Made by a program: the position numbers and the translations under genes. From Vibrio gangliei (lineage in GTDB: Bacteria; Pseudomonadota; Gammaproteobacteria; Enterobacterales; Vibrionaceae), in assembly GCF_026001925.1 (NCBI RefSeq), contig NZ_AP021870.1, positions 310,001 to 374,000 of the forward strand: DNA of 64,000 nt, given 5' to 3'. The notes below the pieces were generated by a model. It was not told the origin of the DNA, did no database searches, and worked only from the letters and a program-made list of their open reading frames with translations. Of this stretch, positions 27,534-37,368 are shown piece by piece. Each line of letters opens with the position of its first letter. The stretch's first letter is position 1.

Positions 27534-27953
27534 ATGAGCACAACATCTTATCCTGTGAAAGGCCAATGCCAATGTGGCAGTGTTTCCTTTGTCTTAAAAG
27601 CGGTACCGAAAATGGTCATCGCTTGCCATTGTAAAAAGTGTCAAAAACTCTCAACCAGCGCTTTTAGTATTACTTGTATCGTGCCGACAGAAAACATTGA
27701 AATTCAAGGTGAATTGAAAGAAACCCGTCGTGTCGCCGATAGCGGTAATGTGAATCTTGGTAAGTTTTGCCCCAATTGTGGCAACCGTATTTACCAAGTT
27801 AACCCTGCTGCGCCTGAAATGATTAAGTTTAAAGCGGGCGGCTGCTTAGACGATACTTCGATGTTAGTACCCACCACTCATGTTTGGACTAGTGAGAAAC
27901 AATCATGGGTGGTGATCCCTGATGGTGTTCAGCAGTTTGAAAAGCAACGCTAA
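27534..27953 (+). CDS. GFA-family zinc-binding protein
   Basis: A 139-residue protein of the GFA (glutathione-dependent formaldehyde-activating-like) fold. The zinc ligands are evident: 'GQCQCGSVSF', 'CHCKKCQKLS' and 'FCPNCGNRIY'. It lies 31 bp after sseA with AAGGA before its ATG and could be cotranscribed. Most family members have no proven formaldehyde role, so no reaction is assigned. Confidence 0.87.
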   Translation: MSTTSYPVKGQCQCGSVSFVLKAVPKMVIACHCKKCQKLSTSAFSITCIVPTENIEIQGELKETRRVADSGNVNLGKFCPNCGNRIYQVNPAAPEMIKFKAGGCLDDTSMLVPTTHVWTSEKQSWVVIPDGVQQFEKQR

Positions 27954-28073
27954 GGCTAAGCTGGTTATTTGGAATAACTGTAATTGCTGGAATAAGTGAG
28001 TCTCGCTGTCACTTGCGAATTCATCGATTCAGATCAACACTGAAGCCATACTTATCAACGAAAGGATGATGTT

Positions 28074-29471
28074 ATGGCTTCTTTTTTATCTAGCAGTATT
28101 TACCGCACCGAACAAGACAGTATGGGAGAGGTGAAGGTCCCTCAAGAGGCCTTGTATCAGGCGCAAACGCAACGAGCCATAAATAATTTCACCATTAGCT
28201 CATTAACACTTCCTCATCGTTTCATACAGTCAATTGCCATGATCAAGCTTGCCGCAGCGCAATCTAATGAGCATTTACAGCAGCTAGACCCGACCTTATC
28301 TAAAGCCATTCAAGCCAGTTGTCAGACAATCATCGATGGCGAATATCTCGAGCATTTTCCTATTGATGTATTTCAAACAGGCTCGGGCACCAGTACCAAT
28401 ATGAATGCAAATGAAGTGATTGCCACATTAGCCAATCAAATTTTGTTGGAAGAAGGAGAAAAGCAAAAAGTCCACCCTAATGATCATGTCAATATGAGTC
28501 AGAGTAGTAATGATGTGATCCCAACGGCGATCCAACTCAGTGCTTATTTAGAATTGTCCGATCGCCTTTTGCCAGCTATGAAACAATTAAGCTCAGTGAT
28601 AAAAAAGAAGTCACATTCTTTATCTGATGTGGTGAAAACGGGAAGAACGCATTTAATGGACGCCATGCCGGTCACTTTTGAACAGGAGCTGTCAGGGTGG
28701 CAAGCGCAAGTCGATAAAGCGCAAATGCGAATCTCACAATTACTGCCAGAATTGGCTCAATTAGCTCAAGGTGGCACCGCGGTAGGAACGGGGATTAACG
28801 CCGATGATAAATTTATCAACGCTTTTGTCAGCGCACTAAATCAAATCACCGGTAAGCAATTTAAACCTAGTGAAAATTACTTTTATAGTTTGAGTAGTCA
28901 AGATACCAGTGTGGCAATATCTGGTGAGTTGAAAGTTTATGCGACTGCTTTACTCAAAATTTCCAATGACTTACGTTGGATGAACTCTGGGCCTCTCGCT
29001 GGTATTGGGGATATTGAGCTTACCGCATTGCAACCAGGGTCATCAATTATGCCTGGTAAAGTTAATCCGGTGATCCCTGAAGCGGTGGCGATGGCCAGTG
29101 CGCAGGTGGTAGGGAATGACGCCACCATTACGATTGCAGGTCAAAGTGGTAATTTTCAATTAAATGTCATGCTACCAGTCATTGCTTACAATCTACTACA
29201 AAGTATTGAATTATTAACCAATGCTTCGCTCAGTTTGGCTGAGAAAGCCATAGCTGGTTTTACGGTTAGAGCAGAGAATGTACAAAAAGCGTTGAATAGG
29301 AACCCCATTTTAGTTACGGCACTTAATCCCATTATTGGCTATAACCAAGCCGCTCGAATTGCCAAGCAGGCGTATCAAGAAAATCGACCTATTATTGATG
29401 TGGCGCTAGAAAATACAGATCTCACGAGAGAAGAGCTTGAGACGCTGCTCGATCCGAAAAAATTAGTGTGA
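28074..29471 (+). CDS. fumC: Class II fumarase
   Basis: A 465-residue cytosolic lyase that interconverts fumarate and malate. It opens with the fumarase-type 'YRTEQDSMGEVKVP', then 'TGSGTSTNMNANEV', 'NDHVNMSQSSNDVIPTA' and the lyase signature 'GSSIMPGKVNPV' (about residues 321-332). After the signature it reads 'IPEAV' rather than the 'TQCEA' of E. coli FumC, so it belongs to a variant branch. Aspartase is less likely, because aspartase has PAKVNP. It ends at a bidirectional terminator shared with ppsA. Confidence 0.86.
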   Translation: MASFLSSSIYRTEQDSMGEVKVPQEALYQAQTQRAINNFTISSLTLPHRFIQSIAMIKLAAAQSNEHLQQLDPTLSKAIQASCQTIIDGEYLEHFPIDVFQTGSGTSTNMNANEVIATLANQILLEEGEKQKVHPNDHVNMSQSSNDVIPTAIQLSAYLELSDRLLPAMKQLSSVIKKKSHSLSDVVKTGRTHLMDAMPVTFEQELSGWQAQVDKAQMRISQLLPELAQLAQGGTAVGTGINADDKFINAFVSALNQITGKQFKPSENYFYSLSSQDTSVAISGELKVYATALLKISNDLRWMNSGPLAGIGDIELTALQPGSSIMPGKVNPVIPEAVAMASAQVVGNDATITIAGQSGNFQLNVMLPVIAYNLLQSIELLTNASLSLAEKAIAGFTVRAENVQKALNRNPILVTALNPIIGYNQAARIAKQAYQENRPIIDVALENTDLTREELETLLDPKKLV

Positions 29472-29475
29472 GCAG

Positions 29476-29489
29476 GTTACTTGGGTATA
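29476..29489. repeat. Dispersed intergenic motif, copy 1
   Basis: GTTACTTGGGTATA recurs as its exact reverse complement at 34596-34609, and 12 of its bases recur at 51105-51116. All three copies are intergenic. Confidence 0.5.
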
Positions 29490-29536
29490 TAGGGTTCGGG
29501 AACAGACAGGGCACGGATTATAGCTTGTTAAGGATA

Positions 29537-29567
29537 AAAAAAACGAGATCCAGATGATCTCGTTTTA
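29537..29567. terminator. Bidirectional terminator between fumC and ppsA
   Basis: AAACGAGATC / GATCTCGTTT is flanked by A8 on the left and TTTT on the right. It can end both convergent transcripts. Confidence 0.85.
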
Positions 29568-29589
29568 GCGTTATTTTCGCAAAGTAAGA

Positions 29590-31983
29590 TTAGTGATTTG
29601 GCACTTTCGAGCCCAAATGCAGCCAGGTTTCTAATACCGTATCAGGGTTGAGTGATACGGAATCGATGCCTTGTTCCATCAACCATTGAGCTAGGTCGTC
29701 ATGATCGGACGGACCTTGACCACAAATTCCCACATACTTACCGGCTTTATTAGCGGCTTTAATGGCCATCGACAGCATGGCTTTTACGGCTGCATTACGT
29801 TCATCAAACATGTGAGCGATTTCACCAGAATCTCGGTCTAGCCCAAGGGTTAATTGCGTCATGTCGTTTGAACCAATTGAGAAACCGTCAAAGTATTTCA
29901 AGAAGTCATCGGCTAAGATGGCGTTCGAAGGTAATTCGCACATCATGATCACTTTGAGGCCATTTTCGCCACGGCGTAGTTCAAATTTCGCGAGCAAGTC
30001 GATAACCGAAGCAGCTTCGGTGGTGGTGCGAACAAATGGGATCATGATTTCTACGTTTTTTAGACCCATTTTATTGCGTACGCGTTTTATTGCTTCACAT
30101 TCCAAAGCAAAACAATCTTGGAATTGCGGTGAAATGTAACGTGACGCACCACGGAAACCGAGCATAGGGTTTTCTTCTGTGGGTTCAAAGTGCAATCCAC
30201 CAACTAGGTTGCGATACTCGTTGGATTTGAAATCGGACATACGCACAATCACACGTTTTGGCCAGAATGCCGCCGCAAGGGTGGAAATGCCTTCTGTCAA
30301 TTTCTCAATATAAAACTCAACCGGGCTGCGATAACCGATAATACGTTTATCAATCTCTGCTTTTAATTCCGCCGGTTGCTCATCGTAATTGAGCAGTGCT
30401 TTTGGGTGAATCCCGATCATTTTATTAATGATGAATTCTAAACGAGCAAGGCCAACACCTTCGTTTGGTATGCAGGCAAAATCGAAAGCGCGATCTGGGT
30501 TGCCAACGTTCATCATGACTTTGAGTGGCAAGTCCGGTAAGTCATTGACTGAAGAGCGTTTGATTTCGAAATCAAGTTCCCCTTCGAATACATAGCCAGT
30601 TTCACCTTGGGCGCAAGAGACGGTCACGGTTTGTCCATCTTTTAGTTGGCTGGTGGCGTCACCACAACCCACTACCGCAGGAATGCCCAATTCACGAGCA
30701 ATGATTGCAGCATGACAGGTACGTCCTCCACGATTGGTGACAATAGCAGAGGCTTTCTTCATAACCGGTTCCCAATCGGGATCGGTCATGTCAGCGACAA
30801 GAACATCACCGGTTTGGACTTGATCCATTTCATCTAGACTTTTCACTACACGAACCACACCGGCTCCAATGCGCTGACCAATGGCGCGGCCTTCAATCAA
30901 GCTCTGGCTTTGGCTGTTGAGTTGGAAGCGCTCCATGACTTGTTGATCGTCTCGTGAGCGTACAGTTTCAGGGCGAGCTTGAACAATGAGCAGTTCACCA
31001 GTAATACCATCTTTTGCCCACTCAATATCCATTGGGCGACCGTAGTGTTTTTCGATGATTAGCGCTTGTTTGGCCAATTCTTGAATTTCATCATCGGTGA
31101 GTGAATATTGACTGCGTTCTTGTTCATTAGTATCGATAATTTCAACTTGAGTGCCGAGTTTAACTATAGCACCGGGACCTTGTTCTTCTCCGTACACCAT
31201 TTTGATTAATTTAGAACCGATTGTACGGCGCACAACCGCAGGATTGCCCGCTTGTAGCGTTGGTTTATGGACGTAGAATTCATCAGGGTTAACGGCGCCT
31301 TGAACCACCATTTCGCCTAATCCCCAAGAGGAAGTGATGAAGACGACTTGGTCAAAACCAGATTCAGTATCTAGCGTGAACATCACACCAGAAGCCGCTT
31401 TATCAGAACGTACCATGCGTTGAATACCCGCCGACAATGCCACCCCTTTGTGGTCAAAACCTTGGTGCACTCGGTATGAAATAGCGCGGTCATTGAATAA
31501 AGAAGCAAAAACATGTTTGGTGGCTTCAAGTACCGCATCGATGCCGCGAACGTTTAGGAAGGTTTCTTGTTGGCCAGCAAAAGAGGCATCGGGCAAATCT
31601 TCTGCCGTTGCCGACGAACGTACCGCGACCGATAGGAATTCATCACCATTACCGAGTTGTTGGTAGTAGTCACGGATACCTTGTTCTAAATCGGCAGGGA
31701 AGGGGGCATCAAAGACCCACTGACGAATGATTTCGCCTGCTTTTTTTAGTGCGTTGACGTCATCCACATCCAGTTCATCAAGAAGATGATAAATGCGGTC
31801 ATTGAGTTGGTTGTGTTCTAAAAATTGATTAAATGCAAAAGCTGTTGTGGCGTAGCCGTTCGGCACCTTCACTCCAGCGTTAGATAGATTGGCAACCATC
31901 TCTCCGAGAGATGCATTTTTGCCCCCGACTTTATCGACATCGTGCATTGATAAAGCATCATACCAAACCACATTTTGATCCAC
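29590..31983 (-). CDS. ppsA: Phosphoenolpyruvate synthase
   Basis: A 797-residue enzyme that makes PEP from pyruvate and ATP for gluconeogenesis. It has an N-terminal ATP-grasp domain ('[12 protein letters not shown]', '[20 protein letters not shown]'). The swivelling phosphohistidine domain carries '[20 protein letters not shown]' (about residues 417-436), and the C-terminal PEP/pyruvate barrel has '[17 protein letters not shown]' and '[10 protein letters not shown]'. The start is a GTG with AGGAG 7 bases upstream. The divergent ppsR encodes its regulatory kinase/pyrophosphorylase. Confidence 0.96.
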   Translation of the reverse strand: MDQNVVWYDALSMHDVDKVGGKNASLGEMVANLSNAGVKVPNGYATTAFAFNQFLEHNQLNDRIYHLLDELDVDDVNALKKAGEIIRQWVFDAPFPADLEQGIRDYYQQLGNGDEFLSVAVRSSATAEDLPDASFAGQQETFLNVRGIDAVLEATKHVFASLFNDRAISYRVHQGFDHKGVALSAGIQRMVRSDKAASGVMFTLDTESGFDQVVFITSSWGLGEMVVQGAVNPDEFYVHKPTLQAGNPAVVRRTIGSKLIKMVYGEEQGPGAIVKLGTQVEIIDTNEQERSQYSLTDDEIQELAKQALIIEKHYGRPMDIEWAKDGITGELLIVQARPETVRSRDDQQVMERFQLNSQSQSLIEGRAIGQRIGAGVVRVVKSLDEMDQVQTGDVLVADMTDPDWEPVMKKASAIVTNRGGRTCHAAIIARELGIPAVVGCGDATSQLKDGQTVTVSCAQGETGYVFEGELDFEIKRSSVNDLPDLPLKVMMNVGNPDRAFDFACIPNEGVGLARLEFIINKMIGIHPKALLNYDEQPAELKAEIDKRIIGYRSPVEFYIEKLTEGISTLAAAFWPKRVIVRMSDFKSNEYRNLVGGLHFEPTEENPMLGFRGASRYISPQFQDCFALECEAIKRVRNKMGLKNVEIMIPFVRTTTEAASVIDLLAKFELRRGENGLKVIMMCELPSNAILADDFLKYFDGFSIGSNDMTQLTLGLDRDSGEIAHMFDERNAAVKAMLSMAIKAANKAGKYVGICGQGPSDHDDLAQWLMEQGIDSVSLNPDTVLETWLHLGSKVPNH

Positions 31984-32131
31984 GGCGTGTCTCCTAGACG
32001 TTTTGTTTTGTTCTGGATTAAGTTGTACCTAATATTTTTGAATGTTGTCTGTGGTTAAGATCCCAATCGTGACCAAGTTGACAGCAATATTTGTCTGCCT
32101 GATTCACAATTTAAACAGGTTAAACACAAAC

Positions 32132-32168
32132 GTTGTAAATATTGTGTGAAATTATAGTTGTAAATATT
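32132..32168. promoter_or_regulatory. 12-bp direct repeat in the ppsA-ppsR divergent region
   Basis: GTTGTAAATATT occurs at 32132-32143 and again at 32157-32168, 25 bp apart. This spacing and place, 45 bp before ppsR and about 150 bp before ppsA, would suit a regulator or DnaA-like protein. The factor is unknown. Confidence 0.4.
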
Positions 32169-32212
32169 TACAGCTTTTAAGCTACAGCAGCGATTAAAGG
32201 ATTCAACTTCTT

Positions 32213-33046
32213 ATGCAGAGCAAAAAAAATTTTCGTGATGTGTTTTACGTTTCTGATGGAACAGCGATCACTTCTGAGACATTAGGACATGCGGTACTCG
32301 GACAATTTCCCATTGAAATCACTCAAACGACGCTGCCTTTTGTCGAAACCGTAGACCGTGCTCAATATGTAAAAAGCCTGATTAATCAACGTTATGAAGC
32401 AACTGGTGTTGAGCCTTTGGTGTTCTTTTCTATTGTGGTTCCAGAAGTGAAGGCGGTGATAGAACAATCTTCAGCGCATTTATACGATGTACTTAACTGC
32501 TTGGTGGAACCGTTGAAACAGGATCTCGGGTTAGAACCTAGCCCGAGATTGCACCGCTCGCATAGCATAGAAAAGGATGCCGCTAGCTATCAAAATCGAA
32601 TTGCTGCAGTGGAATACACTCTAGCTCATGATGATGGGGTTTCGCTGGCTAACCTAGATCAAGCTGACATTATTTTACTTGGCGTGTCTCGTTGCGGCAA
32701 AACACCCACCAGTTTATATCTGGCTATGCAATTTGGTATTCGTGCTGTGAACTATCCTTTTATAGAAGATGATATGGCGAAGCTAAAATTGCCAAAGGAG
32801 ATAGAACCATACCGTTTCAAGACATTTGGCCTCACAATCGATACAGAACGCTTAATGGCGATTCGTCATGAACGATACGCAAACAGTGATTATGCGAGCC
32901 AAGTACAGTGTGAAAAAGAGCTCAATCGAGTGGAATCTTTATTTCGTCGTGAGGCAATACCGTATTTGAATACGACGACATTATCGGTTGAAGAAATCTC
33001 CACTCGGCTACTGGAACTGAGTGGTTTGAAGCGCAGCATGTGGTAG
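32213..33046 (+). CDS. ppsR: PEP synthase regulatory protein (bifunctional kinase/pyrophosphorylase)
   Basis: A 277-residue protein of the DUF299/PSRP family. It inactivates PEP synthase by ADP-dependent phosphorylation of an active-site Thr and reactivates it by phosphorolysis. Landmarks are 'FYVSDGTAITSETLGHA' at the N-terminus and the P-loop-like 'GVSRCGKTPTSLYLA' (about residues 158-172). It is divergent from ppsA, as in many proteobacteria. Confidence 0.95.
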   Translation: MQSKKNFRDVFYVSDGTAITSETLGHAVLGQFPIEITQTTLPFVETVDRAQYVKSLINQRYEATGVEPLVFFSIVVPEVKAVIEQSSAHLYDVLNCLVEPLKQDLGLEPSPRLHRSHSIEKDAASYQNRIAAVEYTLAHDDGVSLANLDQADIILLGVSRCGKTPTSLYLAMQFGIRAVNYPFIEDDMAKLKLPKEIEPYRFKTFGLTIDTERLMAIRHERYANSDYASQVQCEKELNRVESLFRREAIPYLNTTTLSVEEISTRLLELSGLKRSMW

Positions 33047-33273
33047 TTTTTGCGATCATTTTATATGGGCTAAATGGTTAAAACTTAATTTATGATCGAA
33101 AGTAAGTGGTCATCAATATGATCTAAAACAACAATTGGCCGCTTATTTTGGGAAAGGGAACTTCAACTCCCTAAAGGGGAGCCATTTCGTTTATACTTCC
33201 TCCTGTTTTTCAATGTGTCTTTTGCACAACTGTTCGTATCCATGTTAAGTCTCAATATAAAGTACAAGTGGCC

Positions 33274-34035
33274 ATGATTGATTTCTTCCTACATCTAAAG
33301 CCTGAAGTGCTCACCACCGCACAATTCTTTTTTCTCATTGGGTTAAGTGGCATGACTTCCATGCTGAATGTCATCATTGGCGTGGGAGGAGGCGCAACAT
33401 TAATTGCCTTTATGATCACCATTATGCCTGCGGCTGCGGTGATCTCCGTTCATGCGATTGTTCAACTAGGTTCAAATGCAGGGCGTGCCGTATTAATGCG
33501 CCGTTATGTGCAAAAGCAATTCTTAGGTTGGTTTTTTGTTGGTAGTGTCGTAGGGGCACTGATTGGCGGTAACTTAGCGTTAAACTTACCGACCAAATAT
33601 CTCGAATTGATACTTGCGGTGTTCATTTTGATCAGTAGTTGGGTGCCAATAAACCTTAGCTTCCGGGGACGAAATGGTCTGGTGGGTATTGGTGTCTTTA
33701 CCGCATTCTTGACCATGTTTGTTGGCGCAACTGGGCCATTTTTGATTGCGACAGTAAAAAATATCTTGCCAGATCGCCGTGAGCTAGGGGCGACGATGGC
33801 ATGCTTTATGTCTATTCAACATGTGATTAAAGCGGTCATTTTTGCCATGTTAGGTTTTGCATATCAAGAATGGCTTGGTGTGATTGGTTTGATGATTCTA
33901 GTGGGTTTTGTCGGCACATTTATTGGTAAACGTGTGCTGGATAGAGTTTCTAATCAGCACTTCCATGTTGTGCTGAAAATTGCGCTGACTTTTATTTCGT
34001 TGAATCTGATTTGGGGCTTCTTTACTGCGAGCTAA
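33274..34035 (+). CDS. TauE/SafE-family sulfite/anion exporter-like membrane protein
   Basis: About 253 residues with eight hydrophobic helices in two similar halves. The first half opens with 'NVIIGVGGGATLIAFMI' and the second with 'FVGATGPFLIATVKNILPDRRELGATMA', as in TauE/SafE (DUF81) proteins. Substrates in the family include sulfite, sulfoacetate and other small anions; none can be assigned here. Start: ATG at 33274, or a GTG two codons earlier; both lack a strong ribosome site. Confidence 0.85.
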   Translation: MIDFFLHLKPEVLTTAQFFFLIGLSGMTSMLNVIIGVGGGATLIAFMITIMPAAAVISVHAIVQLGSNAGRAVLMRRYVQKQFLGWFFVGSVVGALIGGNLALNLPTKYLELILAVFILISSWVPINLSFRGRNGLVGIGVFTAFLTMFVGATGPFLIATVKNILPDRRELGATMACFMSIQHVIKAVIFAMLGFAYQEWLGVIGLMILVGFVGTFIGKRVLDRVSNQHFHVVLKIALTFISLNLIWGFFTAS

Positions 34036-34040
34036 TGTTT

Positions 34041-34068
34041 CATTCATTCATTCATTCATTCATTCATT
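34041..34068. repeat. Tetranucleotide microsatellite (CATT)7
   Basis: Seven perfect CATT units lie between two convergent genes. The stop codon of the leftward PACE gene (34064-34066) falls in the first unit read on the minus strand, so changes in copy number would not alter its protein. Confidence 0.9.
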
Positions 34069-34516
34069 CGCGAGCTTCTGATTGAATATTGCCTTCAGTT
34101 TGGGTGGCAGGAATCGGAAAAATTCGGTCATAGATTATGTTGTAAATGAAGGCATAAACTAAGTAGAACACCACCATTCCAATATCCAAAAGAAACGCTT
34201 CTTTTAAGCTGATTTTCAGATACCACGCCATGATTGGTAAAGTGATCAGCACCAATCCGAATTCAAATAAGCTGGCGTGAAAAACTCGTATTTTCAAACT
34301 TTTATTTAGCTGCCCAGTGTACTTTAACATCGCTTTATCAAATCCGATGTTGTAGAAGTAATTCCATATTGTGGCAATTACCGAAAAAGCCACGGCCAAA
34401 ACGGTAATTTTTGTCATATCCATGTGAATGAGCTTTCCAACGCCGAGGGTTAAGATCAATAAACCAATCAGCTCAAAGCAAATGGTATGTCTTAATCGGT
34501 CAAAGGTCGTGCGCAT
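34064..34516 (-). CDS. PACE-family efflux transporter (two BTP domains)
   Basis: A 150-residue, four-helix inner-membrane protein made of two tandem bacterial transmembrane pair repeats. Conserved family residues are visible in both: 'RLRHTICFELIG' and 'WNYFYNIGFDKAM' in the first, 'RVFHASLFEFGLVL' and 'YNIIYDRIFP' in the second. Relatives such as AceI export chlorhexidine and short diamines. The actual substrate is unknown. Confidence 0.88.
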   Translation of the reverse strand: MRTTFDRLRHTICFELIGLLILTLGVGKLIHMDMTKITVLAVAFSVIATIWNYFYNIGFDKAMLKYTGQLNKSLKIRVFHASLFEFGLVLITLPIMAWYLKISLKEAFLLDIGMVVFYLVYAFIYNIIYDRIFPIPATQTEGNIQSEARE

Positions 34517-34595
34517 GATTTCCTCATTTGTCTCTATGGCGGGTTTTTAAACTAGGCGCAGGATAAGGGAAGAGCGGATGGAATGCAAAATAAGC

Positions 34596-34609
34596 TATAC
34601 CCAAGTAAC
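34596..34609. repeat. Dispersed intergenic motif, copy 2
   Basis: TATACCCAAGTAAC is the exact reverse complement of the motif at 29476-29489. It lies between the PACE and BenE-type genes. Confidence 0.5.
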
Positions 34610-34733
34610 TTAAATAGCTATATAAGCATTTGTTTTTAAATTGGATTTAACATTCTCATTACAATGTCATGGCGTTTAAAGTTTGGTTTCTTTATGATGC
34701 TTTAATGAACAAATGGAAAAGGAGCTCAAGGGA

Positions 34734-35912
34734 ATGAGCGAGAAAGTATTGTCTGAGACCAAATCGCCTTGGCTGAATATTAGCCATATCTCATCTGGCT
34801 TCACTGCCGTTTTAGTCGGCTACACCAGTTCCGTTGTCATTATCATTCAAGCAGCTACTGCGGCAGGAGCGAGTCCACTTCATATTGCCAGTTGGTTATT
34901 GGTACTCGGGCTGACGGTCGGCATGACTTCAATCGTTTATTCATGGCACTATAAAATTCCAGTCTTGATGTCTTGGTCTACGCCTGGTGCCGCGATGTTG
35001 GTGGCAGCGGTTGGGCAATATCATCTACCTCAAGTGATTGGCGCATTTATTATTTCTGGCTTATTGATTTTTCTAACGGGACTTATTTCTCCGTTAAGTC
35101 GTTTGTTAGAGAAAATTCCTACTCAATTAGCAACGGCAATGCTTGGTGCCATTTTGATTCCTTTTTGCATTAAAGCGTTCACCCCAGTGACCACTGAACC
35201 TGAGCTTTTCGTGCTCATGATCGCGGTATTTTTTATCTCTAAGCGTTACTTACCACGTTACGCCATGATGTTATTGCTCATTGCTGGGATTGGCGCGGCT
35301 GTGGTGTCAGGTTCGTTCACTGGTCAAGTAATTTCACTGAGCGTAGCCACGCCATTATGGGTTATGCCAGTGTTTGACTGGTCTGCCATTATCAACCTGA
35401 GTTTGCCTTTATATATAATTACTATGCTATCGCAGAATTTACCGGGTTTTGCCATGTTACGTAGTTATGATTACCAACTGTCTGCCAAACCGGTATTTAT
35501 TGGCTCTGGTGTTATTAACATGCTGGCTGCCCCTTTTGGTGGTTTTAGTTTGAATCTTGCGGCGATTTCAGCGGCAATTTGCATGAATGAAGATGTAGAT
35601 CCCGACCATTCAAAACGTTATCGCTCGGCAATGTGGGCTGGGGTGTTTTTTATCATCGCGGGATTATGGGCGACAGCGGTTGTAACGATTTTCCTTGCGT
35701 TACCAAAAGAGGTTTCCAATATTCTGGCAGGATTAGCACTGCTAGGAACTTTGTTGATGTGCATGCAAAGTGCCTTTTCCGACGAAAGCTTACGTGAGTC
35801 CTCTTTATATACGTTTTTGGTGACTTTGTCGGGTATCACCTTGTTCGGGATTGGCTCAACACTGTGGGGCTTGATTGCTGGGCTTGTACATAAAAAGCTG
35901 ATGAGGAAGTAA
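34734..35912 (+). CDS. BenE-family benzoate/H+ symporter-like transporter
   Basis: About 392 residues with 11-12 hydrophobic helices. Family marks are 'VLMSWSTPGAAMLVA', 'QLATAMLGAILIPF', 'SQNLPGFAMLRSYDYQL' and 'APFGGFSLNLAAISAAICM'. It belongs to the BenE (purine/xanthine-related 14-TM) family. No benzoate catabolic gene is nearby, so benzoate as substrate is only by family name. I prefer the ATG at 34734, with AAGGAG about 10 bases upstream, to the in-frame ATG at 34713, which has no ribosome site. Confidence 0.85.
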   Translation: MSEKVLSETKSPWLNISHISSGFTAVLVGYTSSVVIIIQAATAAGASPLHIASWLLVLGLTVGMTSIVYSWHYKIPVLMSWSTPGAAMLVAAVGQYHLPQVIGAFIISGLLIFLTGLISPLSRLLEKIPTQLATAMLGAILIPFCIKAFTPVTTEPELFVLMIAVFFISKRYLPRYAMMLLLIAGIGAAVVSGSFTGQVISLSVATPLWVMPVFDWSAIINLSLPLYIITMLSQNLPGFAMLRSYDYQLSAKPVFIGSGVINMLAAPFGGFSLNLAAISAAICMNEDVDPDHSKRYRSAMWAGVFFIIAGLWATAVVTIFLALPKEVSNILAGLALLGTLLMCMQSAFSDESLRESSLYTFLVTLSGITLFGIGSTLWGLIAGLVHKKLMRK

Positions 35913-35939
35913 AGCAAAAGGGTCGATGCGAATTATTTA

Positions 35940-35974
35940 AAATAAAGATCTAGCTTTAAACTAGATCTTTATTT
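35940..35974. terminator. Bidirectional terminator between the BenE-type gene and iucD
   Basis: A perfect 14-bp stem, AAATAAAGATCTAG / CTAGATCTTTATTT, with a 7-base loop lies between the two convergent stops. Confidence 0.85.
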
Positions 35975-35981
35975 ATTTCAA

Positions 35982-37301
35982 TTACATCGAGCTTACATTT
36001 GCAAATCGATGTTGGGGTTCAATATCCATTTCCCAATCGAGAATATTTTGTTCTTCGGCTAGTTCATAGATGGTTTTCTGGCTTAGGCTATTAACGATTT
36101 TCGCGGCTCGCCATGCAGCTAAACTGAGCTGGGGCTCGGCAATGCCATGGTTATGAGTACCGGAATTTACAATGTAAATACGGTTGTTCTGCATTCCTTT
36201 CCATTGCAAACAATAATCACGACTGAGCACTAATCGGTTATGTTGGTCGGTGATCATGAGTGGTTTTAAATGATCTAAACACGCAGGAAGGTCATGAGTA
36301 AAGCCGGTGCAAAGAATAACAACGTCTGCTTTTATCGTCGCGACTTGTTGGGTAAGCCCATGCTGGATATCTAATTGATACTCTCCATTTCTATATTGAC
36401 TTGATATTAAGCTCTGATGGGGTTTAATTGACCACCATTTAGGGTTTCGTAATACATATTTGTCGTGATAGAGACGTTGATATAACCCATTTAAACAATC
36501 TGAAGTGACACCGTCACTTGCAAGTTTTTGATGGGAGACTTCACGCTGTTTATTCTTTTGATCTAGCTGGTAAAACTGATTGACGTAATCCGGCATGAAA
36601 TATTGATCGGTAAAGCAACCCTCATCTAATTGTTCGATATTTGGGCGTCGCGAAATCCACTCGATATGCTCAGGTTTGCCGAATTGTTGATCAAAGGTGT
36701 GCTGAAATATGTCGGCGCCAGTTTGTCCTCCACCGATGATTGCAATTCGTTTTCCTGTTAAGTCAGGCGCTCGTAGAGCCAGTTCACTTGCGTGAAAACA
36801 TTGGTCTGAGATTAAGTCATGGATACATTCAGGGATATGCGGTTGCATACCTGTTCCTATGATTAAATCTTTGCTGGTGTAACGCTCTGTTTCTGAGTGA
36901 ACGATAAACTGATCATCAACATAGTCGACGTGTTGAATGTGACAGTCAAATTGAGTGTTGGGTAGTTGATGCGCCGTCCAAGCGAGGTAGTCCGAGAATT
37001 CTAATCGTGAAATGACTGACTGACCAGAGGCACAAAATGGATAGAATTTGCGTTGTTTTACCAAATAATTCAAAAAACTGTACGGGCTGGTGGGGTCGAC
37101 GGCACTGACTAAGTCTTTCAAAAATGAAGTCTGCATTTTTGCATCGCTGAGTAATAAGCCCGGGTGCCAACTGAATGAAGGCTTTCGTTCTAAGAATCGT
37201 GTTCGCAATTGTGTTTTTGACTCTTCAATTAATGCAGCAATACTCAAGTTAAATGGGCCCAGTCCAATTCCAAGGCAATCAAAGTCTTGTTGATTATTCA
37301 T
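35982..37301 (-). CDS. iucD: L-lysine N6-monooxygenase (aerobactin synthesis)
   Basis: A 439-residue flavoprotein that hydroxylates the side-chain nitrogen of lysine, the first step of aerobactin synthesis. The FAD motif is 'GIGLGPFNLS' near the N-terminus, followed by 'FSWHPGLLL', 'SPYSFLNYL', the NADPH motif 'GGGQTGADIF' and 'ILCTGFTHDLP'. I placed the start at the ATG at 37301 with AGGGA upstream. An upstream in-frame start would add 47 residues lacking homology and would overlap the neighbour. It is the last gene of the leftward MFS-iucA-iucB-iucD unit, 67 bp after iucB, with a hairpin in between. Confidence 0.94.
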   Translation of the reverse strand: MNNQQDFDCLGIGLGPFNLSIAALIEESKTQLRTRFLERKPSFSWHPGLLLSDAKMQTSFLKDLVSAVDPTSPYSFLNYLVKQRKFYPFCASGQSVISRLEFSDYLAWTAHQLPNTQFDCHIQHVDYVDDQFIVHSETERYTSKDLIIGTGMQPHIPECIHDLISDQCFHASELALRAPDLTGKRIAIIGGGQTGADIFQHTFDQQFGKPEHIEWISRRPNIEQLDEGCFTDQYFMPDYVNQFYQLDQKNKQREVSHQKLASDGVTSDCLNGLYQRLYHDKYVLRNPKWWSIKPHQSLISSQYRNGEYQLDIQHGLTQQVATIKADVVILCTGFTHDLPACLDHLKPLMITDQHNRLVLSRDYCLQWKGMQNNRIYIVNSGTHNHGIAEPQLSLAAWRAAKIVNSLSQKTIYELAEEQNILDWEMDIEPQHRFANVSSM

Positions 37302-37324
37302 GATGTGTTCCCTACAGGTATAAG

Positions 37325-37362
37325 CATTGTCAGTGATGATGTCGAATCCAACACTGACAATG
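37325..37362 (-). other. Hairpin in the iucB-iucD spacer
   Basis: CATTGTCAGTG / CACTGACAATG is a perfect 11-bp inverted repeat around a 16-base loop. It fills most of the 67-bp spacer between iucB and iucD. No U-run follows on the minus strand, so a processing, stability or attenuation role is more likely than termination. Confidence 0.6.
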
Positions 37363-37368
37363 ACGGAA

